Assembly (NCBI GenBank): GCA_021234155.1
Contig: JAJEKV010000020.1
Coordinates: 9,263,966-9,327,965 of the forward strand
From: Isoetes taiwanensis
Taxonomy: Eukaryota > Streptophyta > Lycopodiopsida > Isoetales > Isoetaceae
Direction of reading: 5' to 3'
DNA length: 64,000 bases
Shown here: piece after piece, positions 36,244-48,261 of the stretch
Layout: every line of letters begins with the position of its first letter
Numbering within the stretch: the stretch's first letter is position 1
Translations under genes and position numbers: made by a program
The notes under the pieces: model-generated
The model's input: the letters and a program-made list of their open reading frames with translations, nothing else
The model's database searches: none
Told to the model about the DNA's origin: nothing

Positions 36244-37502
36244 AAAGAAATGAGATAGTTGCTGTTTTGCATTTGCATGTGGTGTCTAGGTAAGATTGTC
36301 AAATGATAAAGGAGGTGGTGAAATAGTTAATCAAGAATAGAACATAAATGACAAAAAATTAGCATAAGTTTGTTTGACATATATATCTTAAGTATCTAGT
36401 TGGGATTGAATTGAAAGTGGACATATTTAAGTGATATTAGCAATTACATATCAGAGCCATATTATATGCGATACACATATGCAAGAAAATGGATGTCAAG
36501 AAAGAGAGATCTGAATGTCAAACTATAGAGATCTCCATTGTTAATGCTCTATAGATATTACTTCTGATATAAAGCTAGATTTCAAATTGTTGTGTGGCTT
36601 CCGACCCTTAACGACTTCTACTACGATGGACTTCCCATCCCAAAAATGGCACCATATTTTACAACTTTTAGTATCTTGCAAAATCGGAAACAAATGCAAA
36701 TCGCATACTTCTCTGCACAGACAAGGTCAAGCCAGATTGAAAAAGAATAGGAGCCCATAGCCGTGCTATCTAGCATTACAGTGTACTGCCAGAACCACGT
36801 AAACATATTCGAGATTATTTTAGAAAATGGTGATTAGAAGTAATGCTACCAGTCAAAGGTTATTTAAGTTGCAAAGTAGGCACATGGAAGCATTTCAAAG
36901 TAGACACTATCTCAACGTTTTGGTGTGACTGCCATAGATCTTGATTGAACCCTATTCAAGAATATATTAGAAACTGGTGATTAGAAGTAATGTTTAGTAA
37001 GCTCGTGGAAGCATTTCAAAGTAGACACTATCTCACCATTTTAGATTTGAACTAGAAGCCATCCCATGGAGATATCCATGGTCGAAGTAGGTGAAGACAA
37101 ACTTCAACAAAATTTCTCTGGCCGCAGTTAACTACAGAAATGAAAGCAAATTTCTTTTAACATTTGTAGAGGTAATTTCTTGTTCAACATCGTCTGCTTC
37201 GCTACCAAGTGGGAAATGGAGTTTCAGCGGGAGAGAGAGGTGATATCAAGACAATAACTAATTTCCAGAGAACATGTGGATAGGATCAAAATCCAAGAAA
37301 CCTTGTACCCCAACCAGAAAACCTGTACCCCCAGGTTAAGCAAGCGTGCTAAACATTCCCTTCTTTTATTATTGTAAAAGATTCAATACATGTTGTGGCA
37401 AGGTAAAAATGATTGCAAAGTTCTAAGCCACAAATTTGTAATTGCTTTTGTGCTGCTATGTAATGTCATAAAACAAGTGGAAACTCCTCACTATGTAAGT
37501 CG
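36244..37502. other. Region downstream of the PPR gene
   Basis: AT-rich, without coding signal. It contains a diverged direct repeat: GATTAGAAGTAATG and a GTGGAAGCATTTCAAAGTAG-like block at about 36831-36925 and 36979-37037. Part of it is probably the PPR 3' untranslated region. Confidence 0.5.
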
Positions 37503-40500
37503 TCAAAAATAATCACCACAAGAACAAGCACCATTTTGAAAATGGTGAATGCGATAAGCATCTTTTATTATAATCTCTCTTCTTTCAATTTTGGATATAA
37601 ATTTTGTAGCATTATGGCAATCATTACACACTCGAAGGTTCTTTGTGGTCCTGATGGTTGTTCCATGTGGTGTACTAGCAAGTCCAAAAGCTATGGCAAG
37701 CTTCTCAGCATGGCCACAAAGGGCATGCTTTTTTTCCTCTTCCGACATTTTACCCAAAACTAAACTGCATTCTGGCACATATCCTTCTTCAATCATCCTT
37801 TTATTCAATTTCTCCAATACTCCATAAATTAAACCACTTTGCTGGTGACTTTGATCCCCTGCAACAAATTCGTGCACCTTACCATTAACTTCAATCCATG
37901 TTCTTGCAGGCTTCTTCCAAGCACCTACCAATTTCCTTGTATCTTCAATTGCTTGAGCTTCATGCCTCATGTGTGCATTGGCATAGATATTTGCCATGAG
38001 CACGTATGCAGCACCATCATGCACATTGAGATAAATCATTTGATCAAAGCATTGCCTTCCTATAGCTACATTACCGTACGTCCTGCATGCAGTGAGCAAA
38101 GATGTCCATCCAACAACATTTTGTTGGATGTTTTCCAATAACGATTGTGCTTCAGCCAAGCACCCGGCACGGCCCAGGAGATCAATCAAAGAATTATAAT
38201 GGTTAAAGCTTGGTACAATGCCATAATCCTGTATCATGGATTTCAGATATTGATACCCTTCGAGGACCAAACCAGCATGACTGCATGCAGAAAGTATGTT
38301 AGTAAATGACACATCATCTGGTCTGATACCCATCATTTGCATATCCACAAAATACTTCCTTGCAATGTTCACATCACCGCATTGAGCATATCCTGCAATC
38401 ATTGATGCCCATGATACCACATCTTTCTTTGGCAACATCTCAAAACTTTTGAAGCCTCGTCTCACGTTATTGCACTTGAAGTACATGTCAAGAAGAGTGT
38501 TACCAATGATAACATCGTGTTCAAGTCCTCGTTTCTTAATCTGGTCATGTATGCCTTTGCCTTGATCGATAGCACCCATGCTGCCACATGCACTTAAAAT
38601 TCCCAAGAATGTAATTTTGTTTGGCTCTATGCCCTCCCATTGCATCTTCTCAAACAGGCTAAGAGCTGCAAGCCCATCCCCATGCTGGGCATAGCCTGCA
38701 ATCATGGCACTCCAAGCTATAACATTTCGTTCTGGTATCTTGTCAAACAAGCTGCGCGCCTCCTTAAGATTTCCACTTTTCGCATACATGTCAATAAGTG
38801 AATTGCCTATGGCACCATCACAGAGACCATTTCTAATGATTTGATCATGTGCTAGCCTACCATGATATAAGGCTCCTGTGCTGCTACATGCCTTTAAGAC
38901 ACTAAGAAATATAACTTTGTTTGGCTTCAATCCCTTGCATTGCATTTCTTCAAAAAGCTCCAAGGCACAAGATCCACTGCCATGGCAGGCATATCCAGCA
39001 ATCATCGTTCCCCACAGCAATGCATCCCGATCTTGTGATATCACAAAGACCTTCTGTGCCTCTTCCACCTTCCCACATTTGGCATACATATCGACAAGGG
39101 CAGCTAGAACGATAACACACAGCTTAAGACCATGTTGTAAAAGCTGCTCATGTATAAACCGACCCATGTGCACAGAACCCAAGCTGCCACATCCTTTTAG
39201 GATGCTTGAATATATGTGTTCATTTGGCATTATCCCATACTGCTGCATTTTTTCAAACTCATCAAGGGCAAAATAAGCCAGTCCATGCTGGATGCATCCT
39301 GCAATTATTGATCCCCATGACACCACGTCTTTGTTCTCCAATTTATCAAACTGCTTATATGCTGCCTCAATATTTCCACATTTGGCATACATATCAAGAA
39401 GGGCATTACAAATCATAATATCATGTTCCAAACCACTTTCTATCAACTGTTGGTGGATCAACCTCCCACGAACTGATTCTTTTAATCTGCCACATGCTAT
39501 CAGCATGTTCAAAAATGTGACCTTTTCTGGCCTCACAGCTTCCTGTTCCATTTTTTCAAATAATTCCAGAGCATAAATAGCATGACCATGACAAGCATAT
39601 CCAGCCATCATTGCAGCATATGACACCACATTTCGGTCCGGTAAAGTGTCAAATATCAGACATGCTTCTTTGATACTTCCACTCTTGCCATACATACCAA
39701 GGAGGGTGTTGCCAATGACAATGTCAAATCCATCTCCGCTAATAATCTGATTATGTATCAATCTACCCTGCTCTATAGCACCAATGCTTGAACATGCTTT
39801 CAAGACGTTCAAAAATGTGGTTTGTTGTGGTTGTATGCCCTCTTGCTGCATTCTCTCAAAAAGTATTAAGGGCAAGAAAACCGTCCGTGCAGAGCATATA
39901 CTGTAATCATTGCATTATATGACACTACATCTTTATCCTCCAAGTTGTCAAACACTCTACATGCTTCCTCCAAGCTATTACATTTTGCATACATATCGAC
40001 AAGGATATTTCCAATAAAAACATCATTCTCAAATCCATTTTTGATGATAACCTGCCTTGTGAAAGATCTTCTGAAGAAGCACACGCTGTAGTAACAGCAA
40101 GGCAAGCATATTTTGAATTCGTCAAACTTGAGGTTTGCATTCCATAGTACAGATCAAGGGCCACTTGCCACTAACCAAGTTTGTTGTTGGCATAAATTAT
40201 TGCAGTCCAAGTGTATGCGGTAGGTTTTAAGGTCTTAGAAAATGGCTGATTGGCTTCATATAAATTTCCACAAATAGCAAACATGCGTATCAAGTGATCT
40301 CCTAATACTGTAATAGCATCTAACCCACTATGGACCATAAAATACTGCACTTGCCTCCCACTTTCCATGTCTTTCTTCTTTGTACAATTTTGCAGAAGAT
40401 AGTATATAGTGTCCCTGTGTAAGGGAATTCCCTGCTCCTCCATGACTTTTGTTGTCTGAAGCGCCTCTTGCAGATGAGTTAGATTGTGTATATTGCTGAC

Positions 40501-40578
40501 TGGTTCCACTGATGCCAAAGATGCTAGCATTCTAGAAAAACAAAGGTTAAAGAGTGGTTTTGATAGAAAGGTTTGCAC
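37503..40578 (-). pseudogene. PLS-class PPR protein with DYW deaminase domain; N-terminal third interrupted
   Basis: This intronless minus-strand gene of about 1,025 codons encodes tandem PPR repeats (LVDMYAKCG, VVSWxxMIAGYAQHG type), then the E-like and PG-box region (KPARTWIEVNGKVHEFVAGD) and a complete DYW cytidine deaminase. The deaminase has HAEKLAIAFG (catalytic HxE), CNDCH (zinc ligands) and the end CSCGDYF, with Phe in place of the usual Trp. Such proteins act in plastids or mitochondria and edit C to U at specific RNA sites. The first part (40578-40171) ends at an in-frame TAG (40173-40171). Frame changes follow between 40105 and 39925 and near 39875. The last 790 codons are intact. 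Nonsense plus two frameshifts suggests a recent pseudogene. Sequence error is the alternative, because the stop fits CAG to TAG. An internal start near 39851 would lack an organelle-targeting peptide. Confidence 0.9.
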
Positions 40579-41030
40579 TAATTATCAATACGGAGTGTTT
40601 CATGATGATGAAAATAACAGAGCCTAATACCTGAAGTATTTCCATGACGGATGGGGGGATTCTCTTCTTACAGCAGTGTACAGAACCTGGGGAAAACAAA
40701 AGTTGTTACCATTGATGCAAAAATATGAAATAAAATGGAGAGCCTGCCTCACCTTACTTAATCGAAGTCCCGAGGGTTTCGACATAACCCCATCCTGGGC
40801 TAACTATGCAAATGCAAGAATGGTAGTGCATTGAACTCTTTAAAATCAGGTGGGCGAAACCCAGCCTGTCCAACGGATGTGAAAATGCATGATTGCCCTG
40901 GGTCCATCACCAACCCTTTACACAGGCAATAAAATCAGAAGTTTTTGTATGTACGCAACTCAGATTTATTTAGTTGTACATAGTCGAATCATTGAAAGGG
41001 AAGCAAGGTAAGGTTTAAGGTTATGGTCTG
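40579..41030. other. Upstream region of the PPR gene
   Basis: It has no coding evidence. A donor/acceptor-like pattern near 40630-40690 could be a 5' untranslated intron, but this cannot be confirmed. Confidence 0.3.
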
Positions 41031-42120
41031 GCCGAGGCTGATAACAAAAAATGCTTGACCCAGGGTGTATCTCCGAGGCCAGATAACCATAAAATGCTTG
41101 ACCCAGGCTGCATGTCCGAGGCCATTTAGCATGTGAGGAGAAACATTGAGCTCACCTCTCCTTTCAACAAGCTTTAAGGCGTTGTGGAGCCATGGCTACT
41201 AAGATATAAGCCAGGTTGGGAGAAATCATTGCCCATACTAACTACTTTCTGGAAGTAGATAATATGGCAATCGACTGCTGCCTGCTTTAAAGGTAAGAAA
41301 CATGTCTCTTGCAGAACGATCTAATAGGGGATTATAGATTTTACCCCAAGTGCCGGGAGCGCAGTAAATATCGGACGCTGACATGTTATACCCACGGGCA
41401 TATCCGTGGTATATCCGTGTGTTTGACATGTTATAGCCACGCCCAAAAAAAATTACACGGCGTTTTTGTGGACTTAGCGGATTTTTTGCCATTTAAGGCT
41501 GGGTATAACATGTCAGCGTCCGACATTTACCGCGATGGCAAGTGCCGAGCTAGGAAGGGCTTCTATACCTGCTCCAGTTCATTCCGGATGGCCAGGATAT
41601 GACAGGCCCCAAACATCGACCCCATACAAGAGAAAGGGTTCAACTAAAACCCTGAATAAGTGTGATAGATGAGCCTAGTCATATAGCTCTGCCTCGTGAC
41701 GGTTGTTCTGCATCGTATACAGTGACTATGGTAGTGGGGAACTCTATGCCCAGGTACTTCTAGGTGGGTGATACCTCAATATTTTGCCACTGATAAGTAA
41801 AGGAGGGAAGCCTTGGATAACAAAGTCTTGGCCCAATTGACATGCGTTCCTGTGACTCGGGACAAAGTGTCTAGGGTTTATAAAAGGCGTATGTATGTCT
41901 TCTTTATATTGGTGAGAAAGGTCGACATCGGCGTATATGAGCTGCTTAATAATCTGGTGTAGAAGCTGAGCTCCGCCAACCCTGTGATCAATAAGCCACC
42001 CTTCCAACTGGTCAACATAGAGGTCAAACAATGTTGAAGAAAGGGGGCATCCCTATGGGACCCTAATACTACTGTTGACAGGTTGTCATGTCGGTGCCAG
42101 TCAGCCTGAGCAAGTCTCAT
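41030..42120 (-). pseudogene. LINE-B 3' RT fragment, copy 1
   Basis: On the minus strand FDLYVDQLEGWLIDHRVGGAQL followed by LIYADVDL (41744-42031) is the non-LTR RT region with the second active site. YADVDL has lost one residue from YADDVDL. The stretch 41560-41740 matches 42540-42720 of copy 2. It is interrupted by a small transposon at about 41354-41539. The 41034-41130 part holds a short tandem duplication (AATGCTTGACCCAGG twice). Confidence 0.7.
41354..41539. mobile_element. Small Mutator-like TIR element inside LINE-B
   Basis: Arms 41361-41394 and 41500-41533 are near-perfect reverse complements (core TCGGACGCTGACATGTTATA then CCCA). The flanks are AAGTGCCGG on the left and AAGTGCCGA on the right, 8 of 9 bases identical. 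The uninterrupted LINE sequence at 42527 has only one copy (AGTGCCGAGC). A 9-bp target duplication is typical of Mutator-like transposons. No coding capacity. Confidence 0.8.
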
Positions 42121-43170
42121 GCAACTTTATACCGTGATTTTACGGTTTGTCTTAATCTCTCCTACAACTTCTTGCAATGTGCTGTCTTGACGTGTTCAAG
42201 AGCGTCGGCATCCCAGAGCTTGTTGAGGAAGCAAGAGTCTCGGTATTGCCTCAAGCTATGGCAGCCTGCCCCTGTTTGCACATATATGCACCTGTGCTCT
42301 TGCACATTCCATCTGGCGAGAGCCACTGAGCTCGCATTTCCTTTCAATAGGCCTTGAGGCATTGTGGTCTCATTGCCACGATATAAGCTAGGCTAGGGAT
42401 ACAGACCACCTTTTGAAAGTAGACAATGTGGCGATCAACAACCACCCTCCGGAAGGGCAACAATAAATAAACTTCTCTTGCTTGGATTTGGTATGGGAAT
42501 CGTGAAACTTCATCCCTAGTGCCGAGCTAAAGAAGACTTTTCGCAGCTGCTCCAAGTCATTCCGAGTAGTGAGGGAGACCATGGGGTCCTAGATCTTGGC
42601 CCCGTATAAAAGGACAGGTCCACCAATACCTTGAATAGGTGCAATTAATAGCCCCAATCATACAGCTCCACTCTATAGCTGTTGTTCTGCATTGTATAAA
42701 GCATCTTCCAACCTGTTGTCTCTTGTAGATGGATGGAAGCGTCACAATGTATAGCATAGAGGAACTCCACTCTCAAATATTTGTAGGCGGGTGCCACTTC
42801 TACAATTTTCCCCTGATAGCTAAAGAAATGAGCCCTTGGCTGATGCGAAGATGATATGAGGGCCACCTTCGTCTTGACCAGGTTGATGCACATGTCAGTC
42901 GCTTGCCAAAATGTGTCCATGGTGTGGAGATGTCGCTACATGTCTGTCGAAGTGTAAGCCAGAAGGTCAACATCGTCAACATATATTACTGCCTGGATTC
43001 CGGTGCAAGGGGTGAGCTCCGTTCCCTCCATTTTCAGCAAGCCAGCTCTTCAACTGATCAATGTACATCCCAAACAACGTAGGAAAGAGAGGGCATTCTT
43101 GAATAAACCGAATCTTCGCTATGGAATGGCCGGTCTGAAATAAGGGCTGCAACCCGACCGCACATGTCAC
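42121..43170 (-). pseudogene. LINE-B 3' RT fragment, copy 2
   Basis: Minus-strand reading in order: CPLFPTLFGMYIDQLKSWLAENGG (42976-43170), MCINLVKTKVALISSS and APAYKYLRVEF (42645-42920), and a C-terminal segment with DSCFLNKLWDADALEHVKTAHC (42162-42362). These match the middle, palm and C-terminal regions of non-LTR RTs. There are several frame changes. It stands head-to-tail with copy 1. Confidence 0.75.
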
Positions 43171-43677
43171 AAACGGATCGGTATTAATCGCATTCTATAT
43201 GTGCGCAAGGACCTCTAGTCATGGGTTGCAATCTTGCCCACAGCTTTTTTCAAGGCACAGTATCAAAAGCCTTTGCAAAGTCCACAAGGTAGTAATAGAG
43301 GTCTTGCCTATGGTTCATTGCTTATCATAGTGTGAAGATGTGATCAATGGTTGAGTGCCACGGCTTGAATCCTACCTGTGAGGGCTTGCACATCTGCGGC
43401 TTCTGCCCAGGATGTCAACTACTGCTCGAGAATCCCAGCTAGCAATTTTGCCAACATTGAACTGACCCATGATTGTTCGATAATTGGTTGGACAGTGTGG
43501 GTCACCTGCCTTGTATACTTAGTTCGGGAAATATTTTACATGTTCTAGGAAAAATTCCTACGCCTCATGAATCAGCATCTGTATAATTTTTTTCAGCCTA
43601 CACTTTCCTACAAGAATAGAACCAACATGCAATTTTCCTGCAAAATAAAAAATACCAAGATATAATTTCCTACAAAA
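43118..43677. repeat. 560-bp duplicated segment, left copy
   Basis: Nearly identical to 45346-45906. It holds LINE-B RT sequence (minus strand, LVDFAKAFDTVPW block near 43280) and about 130 bp of adjacent non-LINE sequence ending ATTTCCTACAAAAA. It connects without a break to copy 2 on the left. Confidence 0.9.
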
Positions 43678-45345
43678 ACTAGAAACGTGTGCCCGGCGAT
43701 GCCGGGCATTAGTGGTGGCATGTGGTATGGGCATGGACTGCTTAGGTGGAGTAATACATTGTGTAGATAAGAGAGTGCTTGAATGTAATTGGTAGATATA
43801 ATGGAACATGTAGGGCAGTATAAAATTCTCGGGTGGAATAGGATGCGTAGGTGGAATGGAATGGATACGATATATTGTAGTGCATATATGGGGTCATATC
43901 ATGGTATATTTGCATCTAAAACATCAAATGATATGCTTTGACATTGTCATTATAGACATGCACTACAACCTGAATCTAAACAGATGAACATCACATCAAA
44001 ACATCAAAATATTCCTCTAATAATAAAATTATAATTCACCTCGCATTGTGTTTCAATTGAAAACGCATTGTTGCGTATATGAGGCAATGAAAAAACACAT
44101 TGTTGCTTATATGAGTCAATGCAAAAGACCCATTTCTATTATAAATTACTCAAAAATAAATGGTCTCATAGGCATAAATTTGGGCTTAAAGTAATGCCCA
44201 ATTTAAGGAATAAGGAATTATGTTGATTTTATAAATTATTTTTAATTGGTCAACTAATGAATCCATTGAATAATTGTGAACCTGTTAGTTCAACTTACTG
44301 GGCAACTTACATTTGTTTCAGGAATTGATCGTATAAAAATTATGTGATGATTGCAGTCCATGTAGCTAAATCACATAAATAAAGTTGGAGATAAGGGTCA
44401 CAAACACATTCAAGAATATCTCTATCTTTTTAAGTCTTATATTAGGCCCCAAAATGTACTATGACTCAACAATGATTCAAACAGGTGATTGTAAAATTCG
44501 ACAATGAATCAAGCTCTAGAAACATCCAATACTATTTTCGATGCAACGAATGGGTTAACTAAAGTTGTGGTAGATGATTCTCTATGCACACCTAGTTCTC
44601 TATGTTTAGTTGGATGATTTGCTCCACCTTGACAACCTCGTAGGTTGACACCTTATCCACACAAACATGGCAACATTGCACACATCATTGCCTAAGATTC
44701 TGCAAATAGGGCTTGAGATGACTTCTTCATTTACACTTAGTGAAGAATAGATAGTCTTTCCTCAAATCACTACTCCCATTTAGGGTTGGTTAAGAAGGAA
44801 GGGCAAATATGGCATATGCATTTTCTACAATCAAAAGTCAAATGTGTCATTTAGGATTCGTTAAAGCATTTAAAAGAGGAGGGATAAATGTGATATTGCA
44901 TTGACTAAAAAGCATAGCCAAGAAAATTGGGTTGTGTTACCTCAATAGATGAAAATGATAGAAAAGCAATAGGATCCCAATGTTGCTTAAAAACTTCACC
45001 ATCCTTATTTAGATGGACCATCAAGTTGAAGATCCATAAGAATGTGTTGCTTAAAAACTTTACCATCCTTATTTAGATGGACCATCAAGTTGAAGATCTA
45101 TATTGTGCTTGAGCGTATATTTTATATATTTTGTTGAAGTGCGAGGACAAAAAACTTGAACTATTGATGAAGCCTGCAATCTAGCATTCCAGGCATTTCA
45201 AAAATACTTATTTTGATTAAGCTCTAAATTGCCTAGGACTGTCCCATTATCTACTCTTGGTAGTAAGATTGTGCCTATATGTCCCCATATCTAAGGTTTA
45301 AAGAAAACGCACTTTCTGTTGTTGCATATATTCATAAGTACTTCG
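43678..45345. other. 1.67-kb stretch between the duplicated segments
   Basis: It is AT-rich and non-coding as far as I can see. It has a GCCCGGCGATGCCGGGC palindrome near 43691 and a tandem 64-bp repeat at 44983-45104 (GTTGCTTAAAAACTT(C/T)ACCAT...). Confidence 0.6.
44983..45104. repeat. 64-bp tandem repeat
   Basis: GTTGCTTAAAAACTT(C/T)ACC then ATCCTTATTTAGATGGACC is repeated twice with a single early difference. Confidence 0.9.
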
Positions 45346-45906
45346 CAAAATAACTCATATGGGAATGGCTGGTCTGTCTGCTGCAACTGACCTGCACATG
45401 TCACAAACAGATTGTACACCGCATTCTATATGTCTGCAAGGACCTCTAGCTGTTGCAATCTTGCCCACAGCTTTTTTCAAGGCACAGTATCAAAAGCCTT
45501 TGCAAAGTCCACAAGGTAGTAATAGAGGTCTTGCCTATGGTTCATTGCTTATCATAGTGTGAAGATGTGATCAATGGTTGAGTGCCACAGCTTGAATCCT
45601 GCCTGTGTGAGGGCTTGCACATCTGCGGCTTTTGCCCAGGATGTCAACTACTGCTCGAGAATCCCAGCTAGCAATTTTGCCAACATTGAACTGACCCATG
45701 ATTGTTCGATAATTGGTTGGACAGTGTGGGTCACCTGCCTTGTATACTTAGTTCGGGAAATATTTTACATGTTCTAGGAAAAATTCCTACGCCTCATGAA
45801 TCAGCATATGTATAATTTTTTTCAGCCTACACTTTCCTACAAGAATAGAACCAACATGCAATTTTCCTGCAAAATAAAAAATACCAAGATATAATTTCCT
45901 ACAAAA
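45346..45906 (-). repeat. 560-bp duplicated segment, right copy (LINE-B RT)
   Basis: On the minus strand it reads YYYLVDFAKAFDTVPW near 45500-45540, the first catalytic Asp block of RT, preceded by MLAKLLAGILEQ. The upstream RT part is at 49740-50200, so a hAT-type element of about 3.8 kb has split the LINE here. Confidence 0.85.
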
Positions 45907-46209
45907 ATGGAATAAACATGTAATTTCCTTACAGACTAAAATTCAACAAGTTAGTATTTGTAAAATAATAGGTTATATAAATATTGTATGATTCATGGTT
46001 GATGTAACACTATAAAACCTGATCAAAATCATGAAATTCCATATTTAACATAACAATTTATATGAACTTCAATGTCCTCAGGGCGAAAAGAAAACAAACA
46101 AACGGGATTATTTGTCATCTTCATTTAATCCTTCTTCTTCCACATTTGCATGAGTTACCTTGTACCTCGAATTCATTGAATATATGTGCCTATACTTGGC
46201 TCTAGATTT

Positions 46210-48261
46210 TCAAATCGTGAAGGCTTCTCCAAAATCAAACTTATCGATTGCTTCCATGGGCAGACCTTCCATTGCAACTCTCATTAATGAATCAACTCCT
46301 TCTGTTTTTAGCCTATTACGGTATTTGTCTTTGATATGATTCAATTGGCTAAATCCCCTTTCATGGATTGTTGTACTTGAACATTGTACCAGACCCACTG
46401 GCGCAAGCTTCACCATTTCTGCATACTTACCTTGCCACTCCGTACATGCTTGCATCTTAAACTTTCTGAATTCTGCTAGAAAGTTATCACGATTAATAAG
46501 GCTATCGAATTTCACTCCACCAACCAATCGAGGCTCACCATAAAATTTCAGCAATTCATTAGCCTCGTGATGACCAAATGCTTTCATTTCCTTTGTTGCT
46601 ATTGGCATATGTGCAGGTGCAAATATTGTAAAGCATTATAAGATTCCTTGAACCTCTCACCTAGGGCAGCCAAAACAGCTTTAGCGAAATTATTTTGGAA
46701 TTCGAGAGCCTCCTCTAAATCATGACCTTCAACACATCTTATCATTTCAATTCCACGATACATATCTCCATTGACAGCCCCTCTAAGTGCAGCAAGCTTT
46801 CCATTTGGATGGCAAAATCAAGAATTATAGGATATCCTTTGCTATCCTTTAGATCACTATTCAAATCCAATATTTCAATAAGAAACTCTTCCTCAATTTG
46901 ATGCTTTGTATATCCACCCAATTTTTCTGAAAAATCGCAACTCAAAGCGGTCAAGTGCATCAAAATATCTGCCAAAAAATGCAAAATGTAGACAATTTTA
47001 AACTCTCTTAATTCATCATAATGAGCAGCAGTATTTTCTTTAAATACTACCGTCGCAGGTTCATACATTTCATATAACTTGTCAATTACATGATGTCTAC
47101 TTAACCACCTTGTTGCTGAAATATGTTCAAGCCTCAGAGTAGAATAAGCAAGTTCCTCTTCATGTGCCTTCAATAACCCTCCTCTTAGAGTACTTCGGGA
47201 ATAATAGCTTGCTACCCCATTAACCAGCTTATCAACCTTTTCACATATGTGCTTGCAACTTGGCTGTTTGGCTAATGTTTCTACGCATAGATTAGTTCTA
47301 TGGGCAACACAATGTATGGATGTCATAAAAGGATTTTATTCTTTCAGCCTAGTTGCTACACCTATCCGACAACCAACCATAACCGAAGCACCATCTGAAC
47401 CAAAGGCAATCATCTTTGTCAAGTCTAATTTGCCTTGCTCTACGAGCTTCCCCACTATGGCTTTGGTAATTGTACTCGCATCCCCTCCATCTAATGACAC
47501 CAAACCTATGAATATTTTTTTGTGTTGAAAGTCATCCAAATAAGTGGCATAAAGGATTAAATGATGCACCACACTAACATCGGTTGATTCATCAACCATT
47601 ATGCCAAACCAAGAGCTATTTCTGATTTTTTCAAACACATTCTCCACTATAGATTTACTGATGCATTTCAGAAAATAACTACAAGCTTTGTCATCATTGT
47701 ACAAATTTGGCGCTGCAGATCCACATTCTCTAAGAAACCTATTAAATAGGCACATTTATATAGAGTACAGACTTCTTTATCCACAGATTCATTCTTTTTC
47801 TTCTCCACTTTATGCAAAGAATCTTTTCCATTTGTAGCTAACCATACTGCATGTTTATGCTGTGCACTTTCAGCATGCTCTTTGAAAGCTGATGTTCTCA
47901 AATTCATGGCATCTTCTAATCCAAATGGACTTTTACATTTCTTATCCTCCTTGCAGTAAATGCAATGTACTCTACCTATGTCATGGTTGAAGCGCAGCCA
48001 ATCATAGTCATCTAGCCATTTCTCCTTCCAGCTTTTTCTAGCATCTATAACCCGCTCATGCTCAGCATTGAGCTCTTGAGTATGAGCAGCCATGAAGTTA
48101 GCAACATCTGAAATATTTGCATCACTTGTTCCAGCAATAGAAGCTTCATTCTCCCTTGCAAAGCCAGCCATTTGTAAGATCGATGTTTGCCCTTGAAGCA
48201 TTCTTCGTCCTTTACCTCGAAGTGCCATTGACAAATTCCTACTATGGGATATGAACACCAT
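46210..48261 (-). pseudogene. hAT-superfamily transposase (TTF zinc finger, RNase H-like core, dimerisation tail)
   Basis: Four minus-strand frames form one protein of about 680 residues. 48261-47668 has a TTF-type zinc-finger region (DYDWLRFNHDIGRVHCIYCK, then SAFKEHAESAQHKHAV). 47755-47336 has the RNase H-like core (GIMVDESTDVSVVHH, MIAFGSDGASVM). 47326-46742 continues it (SIHCVAHRTNL, SATRWLS). 46608-46210 is the C-terminal hAT dimerisation region (SSTTIHERGFSQLNHIKDKY). Lesions: a frameshift near 47.7 kb, an in-frame TAA near 47336 and a frameshift near 46.7 kb. It resembles the ZNF862/KIAA1586-like branch of hAT proteins. It would cut and paste its element. It looks dead. Confidence 0.85.

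Noticed and set aside
37536..39576. Plus-strand frames across the PPR gene
   Set aside because: They are shadows of the minus-strand PPR repeats and show no domain of their own.
40690..41030. Promoter of the PPR gene
   Set aside because: No TATA box or conserved element could be identified with confidence.
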